Assembly (NCBI RefSeq): GCF_006740045.1
Contig: NZ_AP019749.1
Location: 1,817,001 to 1,881,000 of the forward strand
From: Comamonas terrigena NBRC 13299
Lineage (GTDB): Bacteria; Pseudomonadota; Gammaproteobacteria; Burkholderiales; Burkholderiaceae_C
Direction of reading: 5' to 3'
Length of the DNA: 64,000 nucleotides
Positions 56,537 through 64,000 of this stretch are shown piece after piece. The translations under genes and the position numbers were made by a program. The first letter of the stretch is position 1. Every line of letters starts with the position of its first letter. A model generated the notes under the pieces. It saw nothing but the letters and a program-made list of their open reading frames with translations. It was not told the DNA's origin and ran no database searches.

Positions 56537-58213
56537 ATGGATGGTCTCGTGCAACTGCAACGCAAAAACAAACGTCAATGGTGGTGGCTGGCAGCCATGG
56601 CTGCGGGAGTCTGGGTGGCGGGATGCTCCCAGCAAAGCAGCACTTCGGAAGGCGCATCGGCAGGTGCTGCCGTACAGGGAGGGGAGCTGGTCTATCTGGA
56701 GCAGCAGGCCCACACCAATCTGTATCCGCCGGCCGGCGGCTTCTATCCCAACGGCGGTGTGCTCAACCAGATCACCGACAAGCTGACCTACCAGGACCCG
56801 AAGACGCTGGAAATCCAGCCCTGGATCGCCGAGTCCTGGGCCATCAATGACCAGGCCACGGAGTTCACGTTCAAGCTGCGTTCCGGCGTGACGTTCTCGG
56901 ATGGCACGCCGCTGGATGCGGCGGCCGTGGCCAAGAACTTCGACACCTACGGTCTGGGCAACAAGGCGCTGAAGCTGCCGGTGTCCGAAGTGATCAACAA
57001 CTACCAGCGCAGCGAGGTCGTAGACCCGCTGACGGTGAAGTTCTATTTCAGCAAGCCGTCGCCGGGGTTCCTGCAAGGCACGTCGGTGATCGGCTCGGGC
57101 CTGGTGTCGCTGGCCACGCTGGCACGGCCTTTCGAAGAGCTGGGTGATGCCACGCGCATCATCGGCTCCGGCCCCTTTGTGGTGGAGCGGGAGACACTGG
57201 GCAAGGAGCTGCTGTTCAAGGCGCGTGCCGACTACAAGTGGGGCCCTGCCAAGCATGCGCACCAGGGCCGTGCGCGCCTGGACAGCATCCGTCTGGTGGT
57301 CACGCCCGAGGACAGCGTGCGCATTGGCGCGCTGCTGTCGGGCCAGGCGGGCCTGATCCGCCAGGTGCAGGCCTATGACGAGAAGCGCGTGCAGGAACAG
57401 AACTTCCAGATCTACGCGCCTTCCACCCGCGGGGTGAACAACAGCATTGCCCTGCGCCCGGACAACGCCCTGGTGGCCGATCTGCGCGTGCGCCAGGCGC
57501 TGCTGCATGGGACGAACACCGCCGAAGTGGTGCAGACCCTGTTCTCGGCCAACTACCCGCAGGCCACTTCGGTGATCGCCAAGTCCGCCGCAGGGTACGT
57601 GGACCTTTCTGCCGATCTGAAGTTCGATCCGCAGCAGTCGCAGCGCCTGCTGGACGAAGCCGGCTGGACCTTGGGGGCCAACGGCCTGCGGCAGAAGGAC
57701 GGTCAGGAGCTGGTGCTGACGGCCTATGAATCCCTGCCGCAGCCGCAGAACAAGGAAACCCTGCAGCTGGTGGCGCAGCAGTGGGGCAAGCTGGGGGTCA
57801 AGCTCAATGTGCTGGCCGGTGATGCGGGCAGCAAGACGCTGGACAGCCTGGATCCGGCCAAGACCCCGGTCGCGCCGGGCATGGTGGGGCGCGCAGATCC
57901 GGATGTGATCAAGAGCAACTACTACCCCACGAACCGCAATGTGCTGCTGCAAAAAGGCGGTGTGAGCCAGAAGGTCAACAGCTTTGTGGATGACAAGCTC
58001 AACGGCCTGCTGGACGCGATTGCGGCCGAGACCGACGCCGCCAAGCGCCTGCAGCTTACCGGGGACGTGCAGCGCTATTTGATTGCCCAGGCCTATGTGA
58101 TTCCGATCTTCGAGGAGCCCCAGGCCTTTGCCGGTGCCACGACGGTCAAGGATGTCGGGTTCGAGGCCGTGGGCCGACCCAGCTTCTATGCCACCTGGCT
58201 GGCCAAGCCCTAA
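56537..58213 (+). CDS. Family-5 (dipeptide-type) substrate-binding lipoprotein, KPN_01854-like
   Basis: Periplasmic binding lipoprotein of 558 residues with lipobox VAGC (Cys30). SBP family 5 features include WIAESWAINDQATEFTFKLRSGVTFSDGTP and a late QRYLIAQAYVIPIF. From memory it resembles a TIGRFAM family named after Klebsiella KPN_01854, which occurs next to a luciferase-like monooxygenase as here. The start is not certain: ATG 56537 has a poor binding site. It leads the operon SBP-permease-permease-ATPase-monooxygenase-peroxidase. Ligand unknown. Confidence 0.88.
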   Translation: MDGLVQLQRKNKRQWWWLAAMAAGVWVAGCSQQSSTSEGASAGAAVQGGELVYLEQQAHTNLYPPAGGFYPNGGVLNQITDKLTYQDPKTLEIQPWIAESWAINDQATEFTFKLRSGVTFSDGTPLDAAAVAKNFDTYGLGNKALKLPVSEVINNYQRSEVVDPLTVKFYFSKPSPGFLQGTSVIGSGLVSLATLARPFEELGDATRIIGSGPFVVERETLGKELLFKARADYKWGPAKHAHQGRARLDSIRLVVTPEDSVRIGALLSGQAGLIRQVQAYDEKRVQEQNFQIYAPSTRGVNNSIALRPDNALVADLRVRQALLHGTNTAEVVQTLFSANYPQATSVIAKSAAGYVDLSADLKFDPQQSQRLLDEAGWTLGANGLRQKDGQELVLTAYESLPQPQNKETLQLVAQQWGKLGVKLNVLAGDAGSKTLDSLDPAKTPVAPGMVGRADPDVIKSNYYPTNRNVLLQKGGVSQKVNSFVDDKLNGLLDAIAAETDAAKRLQLTGDVQRYLIAQAYVIPIFEEPQAFAGATTVKDVGFEAVGRPSFYATWLAKP

Positions 58214-58225
58214 GCGGAGGCGCGC

Positions 58226-59164
58226 ATGACGGCATATCTGTTGCGGCGCACCGGCCAGGCACTGCTGGTGCTGTGGGCAGCGTTCTCGGTCTCGTTCGTG
58301 CTGCTGCAGCTGATGCCAGGGGATGCGGTGCTGATCAAGTTCCTGAACCCCGATCTGGGGCTGGGGCCGGAGCAGATTGCCGATATCCAGGCCGCCTATG
58401 GCGCGGACCAGCCGGTCTGGCGCCAGTACCTGCACACCTTGGGGCAGTTTCTGACGGGCCATTTCGGCTATTCGCTGCAGGCCGGGGTGCCGGTCAGCGA
58501 AGGGCTGGCCACCAACCTGCCGCCCACACTGCGCCTGGCGGCGCTGGGGCTGGCTGCGGCACTGCTGCTGGCCCTGGGCCTGGCGCTGGCCGCCAGCGTG
58601 GTGCGGGTGCGGGCCGTGCGTGCGCTGCTGCAGTCGCTGCCCTCGCTGTTCGTATCGATCCCGGTGTTCTGGCTGGGCATCATGCTGATCCAGTGGGTGT
58701 CGTTCCGCTGGGGCTGGGTGCCGGTGATCAATCCCGGGCCTTGGCAGGGGCTGATCCTGCCCACGCTGACGCTGGCCGTACCCATTTCTGCGCCGCTGGC
58801 GCAGATCCTGATGCGCAATCTGGATGCCGCGCTGGCACAGCCCTATGTAGCCGTGGCGCGCGCCAAAGGTGCCTCGCAGCTGCATGTGCTGCTGCGCCAT
58901 GCCGCACGCAATGCCTTGCTGCCCGTGCTGACCATGACTGGCGTGCTGTTCGGCGAGCTGCTGGCCGGCGCCGTGGTGACCGAGGCGGTGTTCGGCCTCA
59001 ACGGACTGGGCAGCCTGACCCAGCAGGCCGTGGGCAACCAGGACACGGCGGTATTGCAGGCCGTGGTCATGGTGTCTGCCGCGGCCTTTGTGACCATCAA
59101 CCTGATCGTGGACCTGCTTTATCCCTGGCTGGATCCACGGCTTCGCCATGCGGCAGGAGGCTGA
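58226..59164 (+). CDS. DppB-like ABC transporter permease
   Basis: A 312-residue family-5 permease with six helices. It starts LLRRTGQALLVLWAAFSVSFVLLQLMPGD and has the EAA loop VAVARAKGASQLHVLLRHAARNALLP. CGGAGG precedes the ATG. It is paired with the next permease. Confidence 0.92.
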   Translation: MTAYLLRRTGQALLVLWAAFSVSFVLLQLMPGDAVLIKFLNPDLGLGPEQIADIQAAYGADQPVWRQYLHTLGQFLTGHFGYSLQAGVPVSEGLATNLPPTLRLAALGLAAALLLALGLALAASVVRVRAVRALLQSLPSLFVSIPVFWLGIMLIQWVSFRWGWVPVINPGPWQGLILPTLTLAVPISAPLAQILMRNLDAALAQPYVAVARAKGASQLHVLLRHAARNALLPVLTMTGVLFGELLAGAVVTEAVFGLNGLGSLTQQAVGNQDTAVLQAVVMVSAAAFVTINLIVDLLYPWLDPRLRHAAGG

Positions 59165-59168
59165 CGCG

Positions 59169-60149
59169 ATGAATGCATTGACACACAACGAAGGGCTGGC
59201 GCTGCGCGCACCGGCAGCGGATCCCTTGCAGGGCACCGTGCCGCAAGTTGCCGTGGCGGCAGCAGCGGCCACAGCGGCTACCGCGCCTGCTGCATCCGCC
59301 CGTGCACGTCCATGGGCGCAGGGCCTTGGCCTGGGCTTGCTGCAGCAGCGCGCACGGCAGGTGCCGCCGGGCCTGTGGCTTGCCTGGACGGTGCTGGCCG
59401 TGGTGCTGCTGTGGGCCTTGGTGCCCGGCTGGTTCAGCAGCCACGACCCCCTGGTGGGGCTGGCGGGCCAGCAGCTGCGCGCACCGGGTGCCGGCCATTG
59501 GCTGGGCACGGATGCGCTGGGGCGCGATGTCTGGGCCCGGGTGGTACATGGTGCCGTGCATTCGCTGTCCGGCGCGCTGGTGGCCGTGGGGGTGGGCCTG
59601 GTGGCCGGCACCGCGCTGGGCCTGATCGCGGGCGCCGTGGGCGGCCGCACCGACGAGGCGCTGATGCGGGTGGTGGATGTGCTGCTGGCCGTGCCGTCGC
59701 TGCTGCTGTCGCTCACCATCATCATCGTGCTGGGCTTTGGCACGGTGAATGCGGCCATTGCCGTGGGGGTGGCGTCGGTGGCCAGTTTTGCGCGCCTGGT
59801 GCGCTCGGAAGTGGTGCGTGTGCGCCGCACGGAATATGTGGAGGCAGCCTTTGGCAGCGGCGGGCGCTTTGGCGCGGTGCTGTGGCGCCATGTGCTGCCC
59901 AACTCGCTGACCTCGGTGGTGGCGCTGGCGGCGCTGCAGTTCGGCACGGCGATTCTGGCCATCGCCACCCTGGGCTTTCTGGGCTATGGCGCGCCACCGC
60001 CCACGCCGGAATGGGGACTGCTGATCGCCGAAGGGCGCAATTACCTGTCCACGGCCTGGTGGCTGACATCGGCCCCGGGCCTGGTGGTGGTGGCCGTGGT
60101 GCTGGCGGTCAACCGCATCAGCGTGTCGCTGTCGGGAGCACGCGCATGA
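59169..60149 (+). CDS. DppC-like ABC transporter permease
   Basis: A 326-residue permease with an Ala-rich N-terminal stretch of about 50 residues before the first helix (about 72-92). It has HWLGTDALGRDVWARVVHG and an EAA loop VEAAFGSGGRFGAVLWRHVLPN, in which the usual Ala-X-X-X-Gly pattern is changed to AAFGSGG. ATG 59169 is used. It overlaps the ATPase gene by 4 bases. Confidence 0.9.
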   Translation: MNALTHNEGLALRAPAADPLQGTVPQVAVAAAAATAATAPAASARARPWAQGLGLGLLQQRARQVPPGLWLAWTVLAVVLLWALVPGWFSSHDPLVGLAGQQLRAPGAGHWLGTDALGRDVWARVVHGAVHSLSGALVAVGVGLVAGTALGLIAGAVGGRTDEALMRVVDVLLAVPSLLLSLTIIIVLGFGTVNAAIAVGVASVASFARLVRSEVVRVRRTEYVEAAFGSGGRFGAVLWRHVLPNSLTSVVALAALQFGTAILAIATLGFLGYGAPPPTPEWGLLIAEGRNYLSTAWWLTSAPGLVVVAVVLAVNRISVSLSGARA

Positions 60150-61903
60150 GTGCCTGGCAAATCTGGCGCCAGCGCCTGCTGCGCACGGCAGCGGCAGAGC
60201 CTGCCTCCGCCGCCGCGCCGATTCCGGCGGACGGCCCGTTGCTGGAAATCGACAACCTGCAAATCGCCTACCGGGAGGCGGATGGGCTGCGCACGGTGGT
60301 GCACGGCGTGTCGTTGAGCGTGCGTGCTGGTGAGGTGGTGGCGCTGGTGGGGGAGTCCGGCTCCGGCAAATCCACCACGTCGCAGGCCGCGATCGGGCTG
60401 TTGCCGGACAACGGCCGGGTGGTGGGCGGCAGCATCCGCCTGCTGGGGGAAGATGTGACCCATGCCGGCGAGGCGCAATGGCGCAGCCTGCGCGGCCGGG
60501 TGGTCAGCCTGGTACCCCAGGACCCGACGGCTTCGCTCAACCCCGTGCGCACCATCGGTGCGCAGGTGGCCGAAGTGCTGCAACTGCACGGCTGGCGCGA
60601 TGCCGCTGCCGTGGAGCAGCAGGTGGTGGAGTTGCTGCGCAAGGTGGGTCTGTCGCGGCCGGAGCTGCGCTACCGCCAGTACCCGCACGAGCTGTCGGGT
60701 GGCATGAAGCAGCGGGTGCTGATTGCCATGGCCGTGGCGCTGAAGCCTGCGCTGATCATTGCCGATGAGCCCACCAGCGCGCTGGATGTGACCGTGCAGC
60801 GGCGCATTCTCGACCTGATCGACACCCTGCGCCGCGAGACCGGCACCGCCGTGCTGCTGGTCACCCACGATCTGGGGGTGGCGGCCGACCGGGCCCACCG
60901 CATTGTTGTGCTGCGCCAGGGGCGCGTGCAGGAAGCGGGTGAGACGCTGCAGGTGCTGCGCCAGCCGCAAAGCAGCTATGCGCGCCAGTTGCTGGCCGAT
61001 GCGCCGGCCCTGTCTACGCCGGTGCTGCGCACGGCAGAGCCGGACGATGCCGCGCCGGTCACCGAATGGGCTGTGCAGGTGCAGGAGGTCGAGCACCACT
61101 TTCCCATGCCGGGCCAGCGGGAGCCGTTCAAGGCTGTGGACGGGGTGTCATTCCAGGTGCGGCGCGGCAGCACCCATGCCATTGTGGGAGAGTCCGGATC
61201 GGGGAAGACCACCACCATCCGCGCCCTGGTGGGGCTGCTGCGGCCCACGGCGGGGCAGATCCGCATTGCCGGAGAGGACGTGACCGCGCTGCGCGGCGAG
61301 GCTCTGCGCCAGTTCCGCCGCAAGGTGCAGCTCGTCTACCAGAACCCCTATGCCTCGCTGGACCCACGCCAGACCGTGTGGAACATTGTGGAGGAGCCGC
61401 TGCGCAACTTTGCGCCGCTGCCGGCCGCCGAGCGCCGCCAGCGTGTGCAGGCCACGCTGGAGCGCGTGGGGCTGGCGGCGGAGCTGCACCAGCGCCGCCC
61501 GCATGCCCTGTCGGGCGGCCAACGCCAGCGCGTGGCCATTGCCCGTGCCCTGGTGCTGCAGCCCGAGGTGCTGGTGCTGGACGAGGCTGTTTCCGCACTC
61601 GATGTGACGGTGCAGGCCCAGATCCTGCGCCTGCTGGAAACGCTGCAGCAGCAGCTGCAGCTGACCTATGTATTTGTCACGCACGACCTGTCGGTGGTGC
61701 GTCAGATCGCCCACACCGTCTCCGTGCTACAGCACGGCAAGGTGGTGGAGCAGGGCACGGTGGAGCAGGTGTTCCTGCATCCCCGCAGCCATTACACCCG
61801 TGAACTGATCGCCGCCATTCCCGGCACAAGGAGCATTGATTTTGTCCAATCCCACCACCACCCCGAAGAAACGCCTGGGCTACTTCAGCCGATTGCTGGA
61901 TGA
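60146..61903 (+). CDS. Double-ATPase subunit of the family-5 importer
   Basis: A 585-residue chain with two ATPase domains, each with Walker A (GESGSGKS and GESGSGKT), a LSGG signature and Walker B. In the second half Walker B reads LVLDEAVSALD, so the usual DEPTSALD Pro is Ala. A frame of 863 codons runs in from upstream, but the protein starts at ATG 60146. Its last 62 bases overlap the monooxygenase gene in another frame. Confidence 0.92.
   Translation: MSAWQIWRQRLLRTAAAEPASAAAPIPADGPLLEIDNLQIAYREADGLRTVVHGVSLSVRAGEVVALVGESGSGKSTTSQAAIGLLPDNGRVVGGSIRLLGEDVTHAGEAQWRSLRGRVVSLVPQDPTASLNPVRTIGAQVAEVLQLHGWRDAAAVEQQVVELLRKVGLSRPELRYRQYPHELSGGMKQRVLIAMAVALKPALIIADEPTSALDVTVQRRILDLIDTLRRETGTAVLLVTHDLGVAADRAHRIVVLRQGRVQEAGETLQVLRQPQSSYARQLLADAPALSTPVLRTAEPDDAAPVTEWAVQVQEVEHHFPMPGQREPFKAVDGVSFQVRRGSTHAIVGESGSGKTTTIRALVGLLRPTAGQIRIAGEDVTALRGEALRQFRRKVQLVYQNPYASLDPRQTVWNIVEEPLRNFAPLPAAERRQRVQATLERVGLAAELHQRRPHALSGGQRQRVAIARALVLQPEVLVLDEAVSALDVTVQAQILRLLETLQQQLQLTYVFVTHDLSVVRQIAHTVSVLQHGKVVEQGTVEQVFLHPRSHYTRELIAAIPGTRSIDFVQSHHHPEETPGLLQPIAG
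61828..61833 (+). promoter_or_regulatory. Ribosome binding site that decides the monooxygenase start
   Basis: AAGGAG ends 8 bases before a TTG codon at 61842 but only 2 bases before the TTG at 61836 that opens the longest frame. Initiation at 61842 is therefore preferred. Confidence 0.6.
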
Positions 61904-62924
61904 CGCCTCTGCCGGCGAACGCTACCGCCTGGTGACCGAGCAGATCGCCCATGCCGAGGCGCTGGGCTTCGAGTCGGCCTGGGTCGCCCAGCACCATTTC
62001 CACGAACACGAAGGCGGCTTGCCTTCGCCGCTGGTGTTTCTGGCCCATGTGGCGGCGCGCACGCAGCGTATCCGCCTGGGGACGGGCGTGGTGACGCTGA
62101 GCATGGAAAACGCCATCCGGGTGGCGGAAGATGCCGCGGTGCTGGACCTGCTGTCCGGTGGCCGCCTGGAAGTGGGGCTGGGAACGGGCGGTACGGCCGA
62201 ATCGTTCGAGGCCTTTGGCGTGGGCAGCCAGGAGCGGGGTGCGGTCTATGGCCGCAATCTGGATGTGCTGCGCGCCGCCTGGCGCGGTGATGCCTTGCAG
62301 GGTGGCGTGCGGGTCTACCCCGCAGCCCCGCATTTGCTGGGCCGCATCTGGCAGGCCACTTTCTCGGTGGAGGGCGGCCAGCGCGCCGGCGCGGCGGGCG
62401 AAGGCCTGATGCTGTCGCGCACCCAGCCCCGCCCTGACCATGCGCCCAAGCTGTCGCTCTCGGAGATCCAGAACCCCATCATCGATGCCTATCTGGCGGC
62501 ACTGCCGGCCGGGCAGGCTCCGCGCATCCTGGGCTCGCGCACCCTGTTGGTGGCCGACCGCCGTGAAGACGCGCTGCACTGGGCCGAGACCGGTCTGCGC
62601 CGTCTGGCGGTGCGCCATGCCCATGCATCGGCCGGTCCATTCCCGCGTGTGGACCCCCAGGCGCCCCTGGAGCGGCTGATCGCAGCCTATGACGTGCACC
62701 TGGGCACGCCCGACGAGGTGATCGCCTCGCTGCAGGCCGATACGGCACTGGCGCGCACCACGGACCTGGTGTTCCAGGTGCATTCGATCGACCCGCCGCA
62801 TGCGGCCATCCTGCGCTCGCTGGAGCTGACGGCCCGCATCGTTGCGCCTGCGCTGGGCTGGAGCGGCACCGCTGGCGCCGCGGCGGCACCGGCTGGCACC
62901 GAACGCGAATTGCAAGCGGCTTGA
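61842..62924 (+). CDS. FMN-dependent luciferase-like monooxygenase, KPN_01858-like
   Basis: A 360-residue flavin-dependent monooxygenase of the luciferase-like TIM-barrel fold, using reduced FMN and oxygen. It shows GFESAWVAQHHFHEHEGGLPSP, TQRIRLGTGVVTL and LSGGRLEVGLGTGG. From memory it fits the KPN_01858 monooxygenase family, found beside the SBP family seen upstream. No flavin reductase gene is visible in this operon, though one could lie past the right edge. Oxidation of the imported compound is the likely role; desulfonation or C-S cleavage is only suggested by the setting. The start is TTG. Confidence 0.86.
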   Translation: MSNPTTTPKKRLGYFSRLLDDASAGERYRLVTEQIAHAEALGFESAWVAQHHFHEHEGGLPSPLVFLAHVAARTQRIRLGTGVVTLSMENAIRVAEDAAVLDLLSGGRLEVGLGTGGTAESFEAFGVGSQERGAVYGRNLDVLRAAWRGDALQGGVRVYPAAPHLLGRIWQATFSVEGGQRAGAAGEGLMLSRTQPRPDHAPKLSLSEIQNPIIDAYLAALPAGQAPRILGSRTLLVADRREDALHWAETGLRRLAVRHAHASAGPFPRVDPQAPLERLIAAYDVHLGTPDEVIASLQADTALARTTDLVFQVHSIDPPHAAILRSLELTARIVAPALGWSGTAGAAAAPAGTERELQAA

Positions 62925-62937
62925 GAAAGGCAGAACC

Positions 62938-64000
62938 ATGACAGAAATCGTGCATGCACCCGAAGCCACAAATGCGGGTACACAGACGGGTACCCATGCA
63001 GGCGCACAGACGGCACCGCCCGATGTGATCGACCTGCTGGCCGGTATTGCGCCAGGCGACTGGCTGGACCAGCTGCGCTGGTCGCGCCCGCAGACCCGTG
63101 ATCAGGCGCAAAAAAGCCATGATGCGCTGTTTTCGCCTGCAGCCCCCGTGGCGGGGCAGGTCAGCGCAGCGGAGCGCCATGCGGTGGCCGCCTTTGTGGC
63201 CTTGCTGCACCAGCAGGCGGCGGTGGCGGATTTCCATCTGCAGGCCCTGGAACCCCTGGCGCCCACCTGGGCCCAGGCGGTGCGCCACGCCGCTGCCGTC
63301 GGCACGGTGCAAGGCCCGTACGGGCGCTTTCCCGAAGGGCCGCTGACGGTGGAAGACCGCGAAGGGCTGGAACTGCACCTGTCCGATACGCTGCGCACCG
63401 TGCTGGGGGGGCGGCTGCATGCCGCCTTGCGGCACGCGCATTTCCTGGTGTTCCATCCGCGGGATGCACAGCCGCAGCGCCTGCGCGCGCTGGAGGCTGC
63501 GGGCTGGTCGGCCGACGACATCGTGGTTCTGTCGCAGCTGGTGGCATTTCTCAGCTTTCAGATCCGGGTGGTGGCGGGGCTGGGGGTGCTGTCGGCGCAC
63601 TGGGACACCACCGCTGCTGCTGCGGCACGCACCGGCGCGTCGCAGCCGGTGGCACCAGTGCACGAAGAGGTGGTGCCGGGCACGGCCCCGGTCGTGTTCA
63701 CCCAGGCCGAGCTGGACTGGCAGCCCTGGCTGGCGCCGCTGGAAGAGGCTGCACTGACGCACCGCCACTATGACGGACTGGTGGATGCGGTGCGCGCCAA
63801 GTCGCCGTATTTCCGCTTGCTGGCACGCGACCCGGACACCTTGGGTGCGCGCACCCGCACCGACAAGGACATCTTCTACAACCCCGAAGCCGGCCTGCCA
63901 CGGGCCGAGCGGGAGCTGGCTGCGGCGGCCACGTCGCGCCACAACGGCTGCATCTATTGCGCTTCGGTGCATGCCCGGTTCGCCAGCCATTTCGCCCGCC
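62938..64000 (+). CDS. Fused CMD / AhpD-like alkylhydroperoxidase domain protein, cut by right edge
   Basis: At least 354 residues. The N-terminal part (about 28-215) resembles the CMD domain family named after Avi_7170. The later part (from about 255) resembles the alkylhydroperoxidase family named after Avi_7169 and carries the AhpD motif CIYCASVH (Cys338, Cys341, His345). From memory these are often separate genes next to the monooxygenase, so this looks like a fusion. The AhpD site suggests removal of a peroxide or reactive intermediate. The C-terminus is not in the window. Confidence 0.83.
   Translation, partial: MTEIVHAPEATNAGTQTGTHAGAQTAPPDVIDLLAGIAPGDWLDQLRWSRPQTRDQAQKSHDALFSPAAPVAGQVSAAERHAVAAFVALLHQQAAVADFHLQALEPLAPTWAQAVRHAAAVGTVQGPYGRFPEGPLTVEDREGLELHLSDTLRTVLGGRLHAALRHAHFLVFHPRDAQPQRLRALEAAGWSADDIVVLSQLVAFLSFQIRVVAGLGVLSAHWDTTAAAAARTGASQPVAPVHEEVVPGTAPVVFTQAELDWQPWLAPLEEAALTHRHYDGLVDAVRAKSPYFRLLARDPDTLGARTRTDKDIFYNPEAGLPRAERELAAAATSRHNGCIYCASVHARFASHFAR

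Noticed and set aside
56522..59968. A reverse-strand frame of 1148 codons
   Set aside because: It lies antisense to a clear SBP and two permease genes; composition is low complexity, as expected of a shadow frame in high-GC DNA.

Overview
The window is high-GC DNA with the gene order of a betaproteobacterium of the family Comamonadaceae, probably Comamonas or a close relative. The family call rests on the rimP-nusA-infB-rbfA-truB-typA block, the alanine/lysine-rich IF2 linker, napEDABC joined to ccmA-I, and the smpB/ratA/rnfH/guaB/guaA neighbourhood. It is inference from family resemblance, not from a search. I see no tRNA, rRNA, insertion sequence, prophage or CRISPR array.

Layout. 1-7.6 kb: a c-di-GMP signalling pair (membrane diguanylate cyclase cut by the left edge, plus a periplasmic binding-like protein), a YejBEF-type oligopeptide importer whose two permease genes are separated by an antisense DUF2127 gene, and a lipocalin. 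8.1-11.2 kb: a small conserved-looking protein, then a diheme cytochrome, a triheme cytochrome and a thioredoxin-like protein. 11.3-19.7 kb: a translation and ribosome-maturation operon behind a strong promoter and an early hairpin. 19.9-26.9 kb: an enoyl-CoA hydratase-family enzyme, smpB, ratA, rnfH, guaB, a VapBC-type toxin-antitoxin pair, and guaA. 27-31.5 kb: accessory genes, namely a zinc-ribbon RDD protein, several very small proteins (two of them envelope proteins), a potassium channel with a C-terminal zinc ribbon, and an RNase H.

31.6-42.4 kb: a perfect FNR-type box at a class II promoter position precedes napEDABC (periplasmic nitrate reductase). ccmABCDEFGHI (cytochrome c maturation) follows with a 5-base gap, so enzyme, electron donors and haem-attachment machinery look like one anaerobically induced unit.

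42.7-64 kb: a region that reads as sulfur acquisition. It holds osmC-metY-2OG oxygenase, divergent from a sulfonate-type ABC transporter whose operon ends in a membrane-anchored cytochrome c. Then come cysB with a small VOC protein, metQ-metQ-metN-metI, another VOC protein, and a family-5 SBP/permease/permease/ATPase importer. The last operon continues into a luciferase-like monooxygenase and a fused CMD/alkylhydroperoxidase protein cut by the right edge. Five copies of an unnamed operator-like motif (core near GCGCATATGCAAA) lie upstream of five of these transcription units, four of them with the core 73-91 bases before the start codon. This suggests one regulator controls the island; CysB, encoded inside it, is the obvious candidate. 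This motif-defined regulon with the oxygenase/peroxidase importer at its end is the best candidate here for an undescribed system.
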